Part shown: in pieces, positions 46,676 through 56,285 of the stretch | Numbering within the stretch: position 1 is the stretch's first letter | Layout of the letters: each line of letters begins with the position of its first letter | NCBI RefSeq assembly: GCF_002934325.1 | Contig: NZ_PTIV01000005.1 | Span: forward strand, 62,001 to 126,000 | DNA: 64,000 bases | From: Marinobacter persicus | GTDB lineage: Bacteria > Pseudomonadota > Gammaproteobacteria > Pseudomonadales > Oleiphilaceae | Reading direction: 5' to 3' | The notes under the pieces: model-generated | Databases searched by the model: none | What the model was told of the DNA's origin: nothing | The model's input: only the letters and a program-made list of their open reading frames with translations | Program-made: the position numbers and the translations under genes

Positions 46676-47569
46676 ATGGCCGTGTTTGATGAACTCCAGA
46701 ATACGTTGATGCAGATTGTCGGCAGCATTGCCTGGGGGCAATGGCTGGCGGCCGGCTTTCTATTGCTGTTGGGGATTGTACTGGGCACCCTGGTGGCCCG
46801 CAGCGCCGGAAAACTGGCCGAGAATCGCATCTCCCGGCACCACCAGGTGATGATCCGGCGCCTGGTGTTTTATCTGGTCTTCATCATCTTTGCCATGGCG
46901 GCCTTGCGTGAGGTCGGCTTCTCCCTGCAGGTGTTGCTGGGCGCTGCCGGTATCCTGACGGTCGCCATTGGCTTTGCTTCCCAGACATCGGCTTCCAATA
47001 TCATCAGTGGCCTGTTTCTGGTCATGGAAAAGCCGTTCGAGATTGGGGATCTTATTGAAGTTGACGCCACCGTCGGGGAAGTGGTGGCGATCGACCTGTT
47101 GAGCGTGAAGCTGAGAACGCGTGACAACCTGTACGTGCGTATTCCCAACGAGACCCTGATCAAGACCCGGGTTGTTAACCGTTCACGCTTTCCAATCCGT
47201 CGGGTCGATCTGTTGATCGGTATCGCCTACGCCGAAGATGTGGAGCGGGTGAAAGAGCTGTTATTGTCTCTGGCAGAACAGAACACGGTGTGCCTGGAAG
47301 AACCCAAACCCTTTGTGTTGGTGACCGGTTTCGGAGCCTCTTCCGTGGACTTGCAGTTTTCCTTTTGGGTGGTGCAAGAAGAGTTTCTGGAAGGCCGGGG
47401 AGCCATGATGATAGAAATCAAAAAAGCCCTGGACGAAGCAGGCATTGAAATTCCGTTCCCTCATACCAGTGTCTACGCTGGCAGCCATTCGGCGCCATTC
47501 CGTATCCAACTGGTGGACCCGGAACCCACGCAAAACAAGGATCGACTGGATGCCGACCAAAAAAACTGA
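46676..47569 (+). CDS. Small-conductance mechanosensitive channel (MscS family)
   Basis: A 297-residue inner-membrane channel that releases solutes on hypo-osmotic shock. Three hydrophobic helices are followed by the pore-helix region VLLGAAGILTVAIGFASQTSASNIISG and a cytoplasmic vestibule beginning MEKPFEIGDLIEVD, the MscS beta-domain signature. The 3' end overlaps the next gene by 20 nt. It belongs to a six-gene rightward run with DUF432, RimB, RimK, an aspartoacylase homologue and YjbQ. Confidence 0.92.
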   Translation: MAVFDELQNTLMQIVGSIAWGQWLAAGFLLLLGIVLGTLVARSAGKLAENRISRHHQVMIRRLVFYLVFIIFAMAALREVGFSLQVLLGAAGILTVAIGFASQTSASNIISGLFLVMEKPFEIGDLIEVDATVGEVVAIDLLSVKLRTRDNLYVRIPNETLIKTRVVNRSRFPIRRVDLLIGIAYAEDVERVKELLLSLAEQNTVCLEEPKPFVLVTGFGASSVDLQFSFWVVQEEFLEGRGAMMIEIKKALDEAGIEIPFPHTSVYAGSHSAPFRIQLVDPEPTQNKDRLDADQKN

Positions 47570-48041
47570 AACCATAAAAACCGTCTACCCTGATCGGACC
47601 AAAACCAAAGCCGCATTGGGTTGGCGTGAATGGGTGGCTTTGCCGGACCTCGGCATTAATCGCATCAAGGCGAAAGTGGACACCGGGGCAAGGACTTCCT
47701 GTTTGCACGCCTACCGCACCGAGCCCTACACCGAGAACGGCGAGCGCCGGGTGAGGTTCTGGGTTCACCCCGTACAGAACGACCTGCACCAGTCCATCGA
47801 GTGCGATGCCAAGGTGCTGGATGAACGTACTGTGTCGGATTCCGGCGGCCACAAAGAACAGCGCCTGGTGATTGAGACCACTTTGGTGGTCGGTGATTTG
47901 AGCTGGCCGGTTGAAATGACCCTCACCAACCGTGACACCATGCGCTTTCGTATGCTGCTGGGGCGAACCGCCATGTCCGGGCGCTCCGAAATTTACCCTG
48001 AAGCTTCGTATCTTGCCGGCGAACCGGTACTGAGGACCTGA
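47550..48041 (+). CDS. RimB-like retropepsin-type protease (DUF785, 'ATP-dependent zinc protease')
   Basis: A 163-residue protein of the family annotated as ATP-dependent zinc proteases, which has a retropepsin-like fold. The motif KVDTGARTSCLHA contains the active-site D-T-G triad and LLGRTAM matches the second hydrophobic-hydrophobic-glycine element. In Pseudomonas the homologue RimB works with RimK on ribosomal protein S6. Its ATG at 47550 lies inside mscS (20-nt overlap) and rimK follows after 3 nt. The symbol rimB is inferred from this context. Confidence 0.83.
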   Translation: MPTKKTETIKTVYPDRTKTKAALGWREWVALPDLGINRIKAKVDTGARTSCLHAYRTEPYTENGERRVRFWVHPVQNDLHQSIECDAKVLDERTVSDSGGHKEQRLVIETTLVVGDLSWPVEMTLTNRDTMRFRMLLGRTAMSGRSEIYPEASYLAGEPVLRT

Positions 48042-48044
48042 TCT

Positions 48045-48953
48045 ATGAAAATTGCCGTACTGTCCCGAAACAAGCACCTGTACTCGACCCGTCGTTTGAT
48101 GGAAGAGGGCGTCAACCGGGGCCATGAGGTTCGGGTGATTGACTGTTTGCACTGTTCCATGAACATTACCTCGGCTGACCCGCGGATCAGCTACCACGAG
48201 GAATACCTGGAAGATTACGACGTGGTGATTCCCCGAATCGGTGCATCGGTTACGTTTTACGGGACGGCGGTATTGCGCCAGTTCGAGATGATGGGCGTGT
48301 TTCCGGTGAACGAATCGGTGGCCATCACCCGCTCCCGGGACAAGCTGCGTTCCCTGCAGCTGCTCGCCCGCAAGGGCGTCGGCATGCCGGTCACCGGCTT
48401 CGCCAACAAGCCGGACAACGTGCCCGAACTTTTGCAGATGGTGGGCGGCGCGCCGGTGGTGATCAAGCTGCTTCAGGGCACCCAGGGCATTGGCGTGGTG
48501 CTGGCGGAAACCCGCAAGGCCGCCGAAAGCGTGATCGAGGCCTTCATGGGCCTGAAAGCCGACATCCTGGTGCAGGAATTCATCAAGGAAGCCGGCGGTG
48601 CCGACATCCGCTGTTTCGTGATTGGCGGCAAAGTGATTGCCGCCATGAAGCGCCAGGGCGCTGAAGGCGAATTCCGCTCCAACCTGCATCGTGGCGGCTC
48701 GGCTTCGCTGATTCGCATTACCCCGGAAGAGCGCCGCACCGCCATTACCGCCGCTAAGTCCATGGGCCTGAACGTGGCGGGCGTGGATCTACTGCGTTCC
48801 AGCCGGGGCCCACTGGTGATGGAAGTAAATTCCTCGCCGGGCCTTGAAGGCATTGAGACTGCCACTGGCAAGAACGTCGCGGGCATGATCATCGACTGGA
48901 CCGAGAAAAACTACAAACCGTGGAAGACCCGCACCAAGGGCGGTAGAGGTTAA
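48045..48953 (+). CDS. rimK: Ribosomal protein S6 glutamate ligase RimK
   Basis: ATP-grasp ligase that adds glutamates to the C-terminus of ribosomal protein S6 and thereby reshapes translation. The 302-residue protein has an N-terminal [21 protein letters not shown]-grasp strands ([40 protein letters not shown]) and the metal-binding [14 protein letters not shown]. The substrate S6 is encoded at 14249-14656 and ends in GEEE. Confidence 0.95.
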   Translation: MKIAVLSRNKHLYSTRRLMEEGVNRGHEVRVIDCLHCSMNITSADPRISYHEEYLEDYDVVIPRIGASVTFYGTAVLRQFEMMGVFPVNESVAITRSRDKLRSLQLLARKGVGMPVTGFANKPDNVPELLQMVGGAPVVIKLLQGTQGIGVVLAETRKAAESVIEAFMGLKADILVQEFIKEAGGADIRCFVIGGKVIAAMKRQGAEGEFRSNLHRGGSASLIRITPEERRTAITAAKSMGLNVAGVDLLRSSRGPLVMEVNSSPGLEGIETATGKNVAGMIIDWTEKNYKPWKTRTKGGRG

Positions 48954-48958
48954 TTAGC

Positions 48959-50020
48959 ATGGCCAGAGCGCCTTTTGAGATTGCCGGCACCCAGATCAAG
49001 GCCGGCACCCGGCAAACGGTCGAAGTGCCCGTGGCCAAGCTGTACACCCACACGCCGCTGCACATTCCGGTGGAAGTAGTGCATGGCCGGCGCAGTGGCC
49101 CGGTAATGATGGTGTGTGGCGCCATTCATGGCGATGAAATCAACGGCGTGGAAATTATCCGCCGCGTGCTGAAGAACTCAGCCTTGCGCCACTTGCGTGG
49201 CACCCTGCTGGCGGTGCCTATCGTCAATATTTTCGGTTTTGTGCAGCGCACCCGCTACCTGCCCGACCGGCGCGACCTGAACCGCTGCTTCCCGGGTTCC
49301 GAAAGTGGCTCGCTGGGCGGGCGCATTGCCTACCTGATCCGTAGCCAGATCATGGAGCAGGTCACCCACATTATCGACTTGCACACCGGCGCCATTCACC
49401 GCTTCAACCTGCCGCAGATCCGGGCCGAGCTGAAAAAGCCGGAAACCGCCCGCATGGCGGAAGCCTTTGGTGCGCCCATTATCATCAATGCCGGTCTTCG
49501 TGAGGGTAGCCTGCGGGCCTACGCGGACTCTCAGGATATTCCGGTAATTACCTTCGAAGGGGGTGAAGCCCTGCGTTTCGACCAGGTGGTGATATCGAGT
49601 GGGGTGAAAGGGGTGGTTCGAGTGATGCGCGCCCTGGAAATGATTCCCGCCAGAAGAGGCCCGAAAGCTCCGAAAAAACGCTCGGAAACGGCCGCCAGTT
49701 CCCAATGGGTGAGGGCGGATATCGACGGCATCATGCGCCCGGTGGCCCGGCTGGGCCAGAAAGTGAGCAAGGGCCAGCGCCTGGCCATGGTGGCCGACCC
49801 CTTTGGTGAGACTGAGGTTGCGGTGACGTCGCCCTGCGCCGGCATCGTGATCTGCGTGAACAACCTGCCGCTGGTGAACGAGGGCGAGGCCATCTACCAC
49901 ATTGCCCGCTTCGATGAGCTGTCCGAAGCGGAAAAAGCCATGGACTACTTCCGGAGCTCTTATGAAAACCAGCTGGATGAAGACACGGTCGTACCGGCCC
50001 ATCCGTGGGATGAAGGCTAG
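48959..50020 (+). CDS. Succinylglutamate desuccinylase/aspartoacylase family hydrolase
   Basis: A 353-residue M14-like zinc hydrolase. Zinc ligands are in GAIHGDEINGVE (H and E) and IIDLHTGAIHR (second H), and the catalytic glutamate is likely in VITFEGGEALRF. The C-terminal domain (DIDGIMRPVARLGQKVSKGQRLAMV) has a beta-barrel, lipoyl-like character. Genes of this type beside rimK are common in proteobacteria; action on a peptide or S6 tail has not been shown. It starts 5 nt after rimK. Confidence 0.85.
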   Translation: MARAPFEIAGTQIKAGTRQTVEVPVAKLYTHTPLHIPVEVVHGRRSGPVMMVCGAIHGDEINGVEIIRRVLKNSALRHLRGTLLAVPIVNIFGFVQRTRYLPDRRDLNRCFPGSESGSLGGRIAYLIRSQIMEQVTHIIDLHTGAIHRFNLPQIRAELKKPETARMAEAFGAPIIINAGLREGSLRAYADSQDIPVITFEGGEALRFDQVVISSGVKGVVRVMRALEMIPARRGPKAPKKRSETAASSQWVRADIDGIMRPVARLGQKVSKGQRLAMVADPFGETEVAVTSPCAGIVICVNNLPLVNEGEAIYHIARFDELSEAEKAMDYFRSSYENQLDEDTVVPAHPWDEG

Positions 50021-50035
50021 AATTGAGGAGATGCC

Positions 50036-50455
50036 ATGATCTGGCACCAGAACACCATTGAACTGGCCCCGCGTTCCCGGGGCTTCCACCTGATTACCCG
50101 GGATATCCTGAACCAGGTGGACATCGCCAACTGCGAGGTGGGCGTGCTGCACCTGTTTATCCAGCACACCTCTGCCTCCCTGGCAATCAACGAAAATGCC
50201 GACCCGGACGTTCGCGGCGACCTGGAGCGCCATTTCAACGTGATGGTGCCCGAAGACGCCGACTACTACGAACACACCCTCGAAGGCCCGGACGACACCT
50301 CCCACATCAAGAACGTGATCATCGGCCCGTCCCTGACCATCCCCGTGACTCACGGCGAGCTGGCGCTGGGTACCTGGCAGGGCATTTACCTGTGCGAACA
50401 CCGGAACAGCTCGGGCAGCCGGCGGGTGGTGGCGACCTTGCAGGGAAGGTGGTGA
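50036..50455 (+). CDS. YjbQ/UPF0047 family protein
   Basis: A 139-residue trimeric-type protein with the conserved histidines of the family in LFIQHTSASLAINEN and the C-terminal YLCEHRN. The family is annotated as secondary thiamine-phosphate synthase on the basis of weak activity; the physiological role is uncertain. GAGG precedes the ATG, 15 nt after the hydrolase gene, so it is probably the last gene of the cluster. The following 169 nt hold no recognised feature. Confidence 0.88.
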   Translation: MIWHQNTIELAPRSRGFHLITRDILNQVDIANCEVGVLHLFIQHTSASLAINENADPDVRGDLERHFNVMVPEDADYYEHTLEGPDDTSHIKNVIIGPSLTIPVTHGELALGTWQGIYLCEHRNSSGSRRVVATLQGRW

Positions 50456-50624
50456 GACTTGATCTGAATGCTGGTAACAGCCGTGATGTGTAGTTAGTCT
50501 GTACCTATCAGATTTCGCCCGGGAAGGTCGTGCTGGTGTTTGGCGGTACCGACATTCACGTCCATCGCGAACAGCCCGGAAAGGTCTTTAATGCCTAATA
50601 CAATCACCACTTCAGGGTTAAATC

Positions 50625-52835
50625 ATGGGGGCAGGTTTCGGAGCTGGAACCGTATTCAACGCCGATCTGTTAGCAGTGGCGGTTGACGGCATTATCATTA
50701 CTGACAGGCGCGGCATTATCTTGCAGGCCAATCAGGCAGCGGAAGCGATGTTTCGCTACGCGCCCGGATCACTGGTGGGTTCTCCCATCACCGTTTTAAT
50801 GCCTGACCCCGAATGCTATCGCCATCCAGACCATGTGGCGGAATATTTTGAGCATGGCCCGCGTTACATGGTCGGTGCTACCCGTGAAGTAGAAGGCCTC
50901 GACCGCGCGGGCAACAAGATACCCCTGTTGATATCGGTGAGCAGCTTCGAGGAAAACAATGAGCCACGTTTGGCTGCCTTCCTGCATGATTTCAGCGAAC
51001 GCAAACGCGTCGAGCGAGTCCTCAAAGACGTTAACTCGGAACTTGAAAGACGAGTACACGAACGTACAGCCCAACTGGAAAAAGAAGTCGAGCGCCATCG
51101 GCAGACAATTAACCGCCTTGATCTCGTCAATAGGGTTGTTGAACGCGCTTCGCATGCCGTTGTTATCACCGATGCAGACAACCGAATCCTTTATGTGAAT
51201 CCTGCCTACGAGCAAATGACGGGCTTCAAAAGAAAGAACGTCATTGGCAGAAAGCCCTCGCTTTCCAAGTCAGGCCGGCATGACTCCGAGTTCTATCGAA
51301 GAATGTGGGCGGCTTTGGACAAAGACCTGCACTGGGAGGGTGAAATCTGGGACCGTAGTGAAGATGGTGCCGTGTTCCCGAAATTTCTGAGTATCGACCG
51401 GCTGGCGGATGAACATGGCAACACAAAGAACTTCATTGCCATGTTCCACGACCTTTCCCAGCAAAAAGCGTCGGAAGCGGAAATTGAACGGCTGCAGTAT
51501 TACGACTCTCTCACCACGCTGCCTAACCGCTCCCTGTTTCGTCATCGTCTGCAACATGAGTTCGAGGTCTCCCGCCGACAGGGCACACGGGTTGGCGTCA
51601 TGCTGATAAACCTGGACCGCTTCAAGCAGGCCAACGATACCTTTGGTTTTCCCGCCGGGGATCAGCTGCTGGTGGAGGTGGCGGAGCGTTTGGCGGTCGC
51701 TGTTCGTCGGACAGACCTTGTTGCACGTCAACAAAGCCGCCGGGAGCGCGGTCCTGATATTGTATCTCGTGTGGGAGGCGACGGGTTTGCGGTTATCCTC
51801 AATGACCTCAAGAAGCCTGAGAATGCGACCGTTGTGGCATCGCGAATACTCAAAGTGATGAGTAGGCCTTTTAGCGTCCAGACCAAGACGGAGAGCATTG
51901 ACGATATTTTTCTTCAGGCCAGTATCGGTATCGGTATCTTTCCCGACAATGCCTCGGACATTGACGAACTTGTAAAAGTGGCAGAAACGGCCCTGAGGCA
52001 GGCCAAAGCGTACGGGGGAGGCGAGTTTCGTTTTTTCTCCAAGAGCATGAACGAGGACAGCGCTGCACGTGCACGCATGGAAAGCGATTTGCGCCGGGCC
52101 GTGGCGGAAGAAGCCTTCACCCTGTATTACCAGCCCAAGCTCAATCTGGATACAAACCGTTTCTGCAGCATGGAGGCGCTCATTCGCTGGCCTCGTGGTG
52201 ATGAAATGGTGTCACCCGCCGAGTTTATTCCTTTGGCTGAGGAAACCAACCTGATTGTACCGCTGGGAGCCTGGGTATTGCGCCGCGCCTGCCTGGATGC
52301 CGTGGCGCTGAGCGAGCGTACTGGCCGAGTGCCGGGCATTGCCATTAATCTCTCCGCACGCCAGTTTCGTCAGCCGGGCCTTATTGATGCCGTGCGATCA
52401 GCACTTGAAGAAAGCGCTATTCCGCCGGAAAAGGTGGAGCTGGAAATTACCGAAAGCATGGTGATGGATGACGTTGAAACTGCCATAGAGACTATGCAGG
52501 CACTGCGTGATCTCGGCGTGCGACTGGCCATCGATGATTTCGGCACAGGCTACTCTTCGCTAAGTTATCTCAAGCGCTTCCCGGTCAACACCCTAAAGCT
52601 TGATCGTGCCTTCATTCGTGACCTCCCACATGGCACCGAGGATGCCGCCATCACCGAAGCGGTAATCGTGCTTGCCAAGGCACTGAAGCTGGAAGTGGTA
52701 GCCGAAGGCGTGGAAACCCCGGATCAGCTGGCGTTTCTGGGGCAACGGAACTGCGCCTATGTGCAAGGTTTTCTCTTGGCGCGGCCGGGGCCTCTTGAAG
52801 TTATGCCGGATATCTTTTTAAGTGAGTTCGTTTAA
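50625..52835 (+). CDS. PAS-PAS-GGDEF-EAL protein with degenerate GGDEF (likely c-di-GMP phosphodiesterase)
   Basis: A 736-residue soluble c-di-GMP protein. PAS1 spans about residues 12-120, a coiled coil 120-165 and PAS2 170-285. The GGDEF domain signature is G384-G-D-G-F388, so the catalytic glutamate is replaced by glycine and cyclase activity is doubtful. The inhibitory site RxxD (RGPD) is kept five residues before it. The EAL domain is intact: E517-[29 protein letters not shown] and AEGVET. PDE activity, perhaps tuned by GTP or c-di-GMP binding to the dead domain, is inferred. No membrane helix is seen. Confidence 0.93.
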   Translation: MGAGFGAGTVFNADLLAVAVDGIIITDRRGIILQANQAAEAMFRYAPGSLVGSPITVLMPDPECYRHPDHVAEYFEHGPRYMVGATREVEGLDRAGNKIPLLISVSSFEENNEPRLAAFLHDFSERKRVERVLKDVNSELERRVHERTAQLEKEVERHRQTINRLDLVNRVVERASHAVVITDADNRILYVNPAYEQMTGFKRKNVIGRKPSLSKSGRHDSEFYRRMWAALDKDLHWEGEIWDRSEDGAVFPKFLSIDRLADEHGNTKNFIAMFHDLSQQKASEAEIERLQYYDSLTTLPNRSLFRHRLQHEFEVSRRQGTRVGVMLINLDRFKQANDTFGFPAGDQLLVEVAERLAVAVRRTDLVARQQSRRERGPDIVSRVGGDGFAVILNDLKKPENATVVASRILKVMSRPFSVQTKTESIDDIFLQASIGIGIFPDNASDIDELVKVAETALRQAKAYGGGEFRFFSKSMNEDSAARARMESDLRRAVAEEAFTLYYQPKLNLDTNRFCSMEALIRWPRGDEMVSPAEFIPLAEETNLIVPLGAWVLRRACLDAVALSERTGRVPGIAINLSARQFRQPGLIDAVRSALEESAIPPEKVELEITESMVMDDVETAIETMQALRDLGVRLAIDDFGTGYSSLSYLKRFPVNTLKLDRAFIRDLPHGTEDAAITEAVIVLAKALKLEVVAEGVETPDQLAFLGQRNCAYVQGFLLARPGPLEVMPDIFLSEFV

Positions 52836-52945
52836 AGCAGGCATTGTTGCGCTACAGGGGCAAGAGGCTTTACGAGGAGGCTGGCAGACATGGAAATATG
52901 CAGTTAGCCTGAACAAAATTAGTTATCTACGGCAAAGGAGTGCTA

Positions 52946-53905
52946 GTGAGCCGGTTTGACCGCATTTACAAGATTCACGACCTTCTCAGAAATGCCCGAA
53001 AACCCGTTCCCATGCGGGTTTTCACTGAAACGCTGGAAACCAGCCGCAATACCGTCACCCGCGATTTTGAGTACCTGCGTGATTCCCTGGGCGCACCGCT
53101 GGAATACTGCCGCGAACAAAATGGCCACCGCTACAATCCGAGTGCCCCGGTATTCGAGCTTCCCGGTTTCTGGATGAATCCCGCCGAGCTTTACGCCCTG
53201 CTTGCCTGTGAGTATTTGCTTGAAAACGTACAGCCCGGCCTGGTGGCTACTCGTCTGGCGCCGCTGAAACAGAAGATTCAGCAGTTATTGGGCGAATCCG
53301 GCCACGATGCCGTGAAAATCAGCGAGCGCATCCGTATTCAGCCAATCCAGACCCGAAACGCCACCAGCCAGACCTTCGATCCCGTGGCCCAGGCAACCTT
53401 GTCTGGTTATTGCCTTCAGTTCCGTTACCTCGCCCGAAGTGGCGGTGGTGAAAAAACGCGACAGGTACACCCGCAACGGCTGCTTCACTATCGCTCCAAC
53501 TGGTATTTGCTGGCCCTGTGTGCGAGAGCCAACGAGCTACGCCTGTTTTCACTGGACCGCATAATCGCGCCTGAAATACAGAACACCCCCGCAAGCCCTA
53601 TGTCTCCAGGGCAGTTGGATACCTTCACCAGTGCCGGTTTTGGCATCTTTGGCGGAACTCCAGAAGCCACCGCTCATTTGCGCTTTTCCGAACACGCGGC
53701 CCAATGGGTAGCAGAAGAAACCTGGCACCCGGACCAGGCCGGCGAATGGCGTGATGATGGCTTTCACTTGCAGGTTCCCTATGCCGATTCCCGGGAGTTG
53801 GTGATGGATGTATTGCGCTATGGACCGGATGTGGAGGTGCTGGCGCCAGAGGAGTTGAGGGCGGAAGTGGCTGAGCGGGTTCGGAGGATGGCGGGGATTT
53901 ATTGA
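52946..53905 (+). CDS. WYL-domain transcriptional regulator next to cas3
   Basis: A 319-residue regulator with an N-terminal winged helix-turn-helix (SRFDRIYKIHDLLRNAR; ETSRNTVTRDFEYLRD) and a WYL domain (QRLLHYRSNWYLLALCAR). WYL domains bind ligands or nucleic acids and often control defence loci. AAAGGAG at 52934-52940 is correctly spaced from GTG 52946; the in-frame GTG at 52940 overlaps this site and is unlikely. It is transcribed toward cas3 with an 86-nt gap. Regulation of the cas operon is inferred from position only. Confidence 0.88.
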   Translation: MSRFDRIYKIHDLLRNARKPVPMRVFTETLETSRNTVTRDFEYLRDSLGAPLEYCREQNGHRYNPSAPVFELPGFWMNPAELYALLACEYLLENVQPGLVATRLAPLKQKIQQLLGESGHDAVKISERIRIQPIQTRNATSQTFDPVAQATLSGYCLQFRYLARSGGGEKTRQVHPQRLLHYRSNWYLLALCARANELRLFSLDRIIAPEIQNTPASPMSPGQLDTFTSAGFGIFGGTPEATAHLRFSEHAAQWVAEETWHPDQAGEWRDDGFHLQVPYADSRELVMDVLRYGPDVEVLAPEELRAEVAERVRRMAGIY

Positions 53906-53991
53906 TTAGTTTTGAGGTGGTGCAGTATTTGGGGCAGTGGGTGATGTAGGGTGTTTTCAGATTGCTCCATTATGATTAGGGACAGGTTCAA

Positions 53992-56277
53992 GTGAAGCAA
54001 AACGAGTACATTGCTCATGCCAGGCAAGATGCCGAAGGTAACTGGTTGGCTCCGCATGCGCTGGAAGATCATCTTCAGAAAGTTGCACGTCTCTGTGAGG
54101 AGTTTGCAGAGGCCTTTGATTCGTCGGGATGGGCCTCAACCGCAGGCTTGTGGCACGATCTTGGTAAGTACCGTGCACCCTTTCAGGAATACATCCGCCA
54201 GGCATCAGGCTTTGAGCGCGAGAATGCCCACGTTGAGCAAGATAAGAGCCCGGCACGGGTAACGCACTCAACGGCCGGTGCGAAGCATGCAATCGAGCAA
54301 TGGCCTTCGGTTCCCGGTTATATCCTGGCGTATTTAATCAGTGGTCACCATGCAGGCCTTCCGGATTGGTCGGGTGGACGCGGGGCATTGCAGTTCAGGC
54401 TTGCCGAAGCGGAACTGGAATATCATCAGTCGCTGGCCTCTCTTCCTCCAGTTCACATCTTGTCAGCGCAGCAACCCCCAGTGCCGAGGATGGCACAAAA
54501 CCAAGACTCGATTGCCTTGTGGATGCGGGTGCTTTTTTCCTGCCTCGTGGACGCTGATTTTCTGGATACCGAGAGCTACATGTCTCCGGAGAAAAGTGGC
54601 AACCGGGGAGTGTATCCATCGCTTGATAAGCTGTATCACACATTCTTCGACAAGATGGCTCGGTTGCAGGACAAGGCCGATAGAACCGAGTTGAATGAAA
54701 TCCGAAAAACCATCTTCCAATCCTGCCAGCAAATGGCGGATAAACCTGCCGGTATATTCAGCCTGACAGTTCCCACCGGCGGCGGTAAGACTCTAGCCAG
54801 CCTCGGGTTTGGGCTAGAGCATGCCAGGGCGCATGGTAAACGTAGGATTATCTACGCCATTCCGTTTACCAGCATTATTGAACAAAACGCCAGTGTCTTT
54901 AGGAGTTTTCTTGGGGAGGATGCCGTCGTTGAACACCATAGTAGCCTGGACGTGGACCCTAACTCGGAAAATGCTGTGTCCCGCCTCGCCACGGAGAATT
55001 GGGATGCGCCGGTTGTTGTCACGACCAATGTGCAGCTATTTGAATCCCTGTTTGCCAGCAGGACCAGCCGCTGTCGCAAATTGCATAACCTGGTAAACAG
55101 TATCGTTGTTCTCGATGAGGCCCAGCAAATCCCACGAGATTTTCACGAGCCGATAACAAGGGCTATGCAGCAGATGAGCGACTATCTAGGCGTGACCTGG
55201 GTGTTGTGTACTGCCACACAGCCCGAGCTCGGCGAGCAGAAAGACGCTTTTGGCCGAGAGCTTCATAAAGGGTTACGAGATGTCCGGGAGATTATTGACG
55301 ATCCGCACGAGCTTGCCCAAAAACTCAAGCGTGTAACGGTCGAAATGCCGGCTGACCCTGAACACCCAACACCTTGGAGTGACCTGGCCGAAAAGGTGGC
55401 GTCAGAGGATTGTTGCCTGGTCGTCGTTAACAAGCGCCAGGATGCCCGAACCCTGTATGAGTGTTTACCTGACGACGGGTATACCTACCACCTATCGGCC
55501 AACATGTGTGCTGAGCATCGCTCCGCAATATTACGAGATGTTCGCACGCGGCTGGAAGCCCGTCGTGCGGGAGATCCTGCGCCCTTGCGTGTGATCAGCA
55601 CACAGTTAATAGAAGCCGGGGTGGATGTGGATTTTCCGGTGGTATTTCGTGCAATGGCGGGGTTGGATTCGATAGCCCAGGCTGCGGGACGGTGCAACCG
55701 AGAAGGCAAAATGGAGCAGACTGGTCGAGTCATTGTCTTTCAGCCGGAAGAACTGCCACCTCCGGGGTTTCTGCGCCAGGCCGCTCAGACGACGTTGGCG
55801 CTACTGAAAAGTGGGCAACTGGATGATCCGCTGAGTCCTCGGGCAATACAGTCTTTTTTTAGCAAGCTGAACAGTCAGGGAAATCGCGATGCCCATAACA
55901 TTGGTGAGCTTTTGACGGCCAAATCAAGCCCTGATGCGCCTCTGGAAATTCAGTTCCGTGAAGCAGCCGGGAAGTTCCGTCTGATTGATAACAAAGGTAT
56001 TGGCGTCATCGTTCCATTTTGCCCGGAGGGCGTGGAAGAAAGCCCGGTTCATACCTGGCTGGCAACGCTGGAAAAAGACGGTTCTGCCAAGTGGGTTTAC
56101 CGCAAATTGCAGCGTTACAGCGTAACGTTGCCAGAAACATTCGCCCAAAAGCTATTGGGTATTGGTGCGCTATACCAGCAAGCCGGCCAGTTCGTGGTGG
56201 AAAGCAGTCATTACCACCCAACCTGGGGCGTGCAGGCACCGGACAGCCTGCTAACGGCTGAAGCAAGCGTGATATAG
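53992..56277 (+). CDS. cas3: CRISPR-associated helicase/nuclease Cas3 (type I-C)
   Basis: Degrades target DNA recruited by Cascade. The 761-residue protein has an N-terminal HD nuclease domain (H55-D56 in LWHDLGKY; ISGHHAGLPDW), then a superfamily 2 helicase: Walker A PTGGGKT near residue 262, DEAQ box (VLDEAQQ) near 375, SAT-like CTATQPE and motif VI QAAGRCNREG. The start is GTG 53992 with only a weak ribosome binding site. cas5c follows after 8 nt with GGAGG. First cas gene in the canonical I-C order. Confidence 0.95.
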   Translation: MKQNEYIAHARQDAEGNWLAPHALEDHLQKVARLCEEFAEAFDSSGWASTAGLWHDLGKYRAPFQEYIRQASGFERENAHVEQDKSPARVTHSTAGAKHAIEQWPSVPGYILAYLISGHHAGLPDWSGGRGALQFRLAEAELEYHQSLASLPPVHILSAQQPPVPRMAQNQDSIALWMRVLFSCLVDADFLDTESYMSPEKSGNRGVYPSLDKLYHTFFDKMARLQDKADRTELNEIRKTIFQSCQQMADKPAGIFSLTVPTGGGKTLASLGFGLEHARAHGKRRIIYAIPFTSIIEQNASVFRSFLGEDAVVEHHSSLDVDPNSENAVSRLATENWDAPVVVTTNVQLFESLFASRTSRCRKLHNLVNSIVVLDEAQQIPRDFHEPITRAMQQMSDYLGVTWVLCTATQPELGEQKDAFGRELHKGLRDVREIIDDPHELAQKLKRVTVEMPADPEHPTPWSDLAEKVASEDCCLVVVNKRQDARTLYECLPDDGYTYHLSANMCAEHRSAILRDVRTRLEARRAGDPAPLRVISTQLIEAGVDVDFPVVFRAMAGLDSIAQAAGRCNREGKMEQTGRVIVFQPEELPPPGFLRQAAQTTLALLKSGQLDDPLSPRAIQSFFSKLNSQGNRDAHNIGELLTAKSSPDAPLEIQFREAAGKFRLIDNKGIGVIVPFCPEGVEESPVHTWLATLEKDGSAKWVYRKLQRYSVTLPETFAQKLLGIGALYQQAGQFVVESSHYHPTWGVQAPDSLLTAEASVI

Positions 56278-56285
56278 GAGGGAAC

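Noticed and set aside
47418-50401. Long minus-strand frames opposite the mscS-rimK-YjbQ cluster
   Set aside because: All six sense genes are recognisable families; the antisense frames show no motif or start signal.
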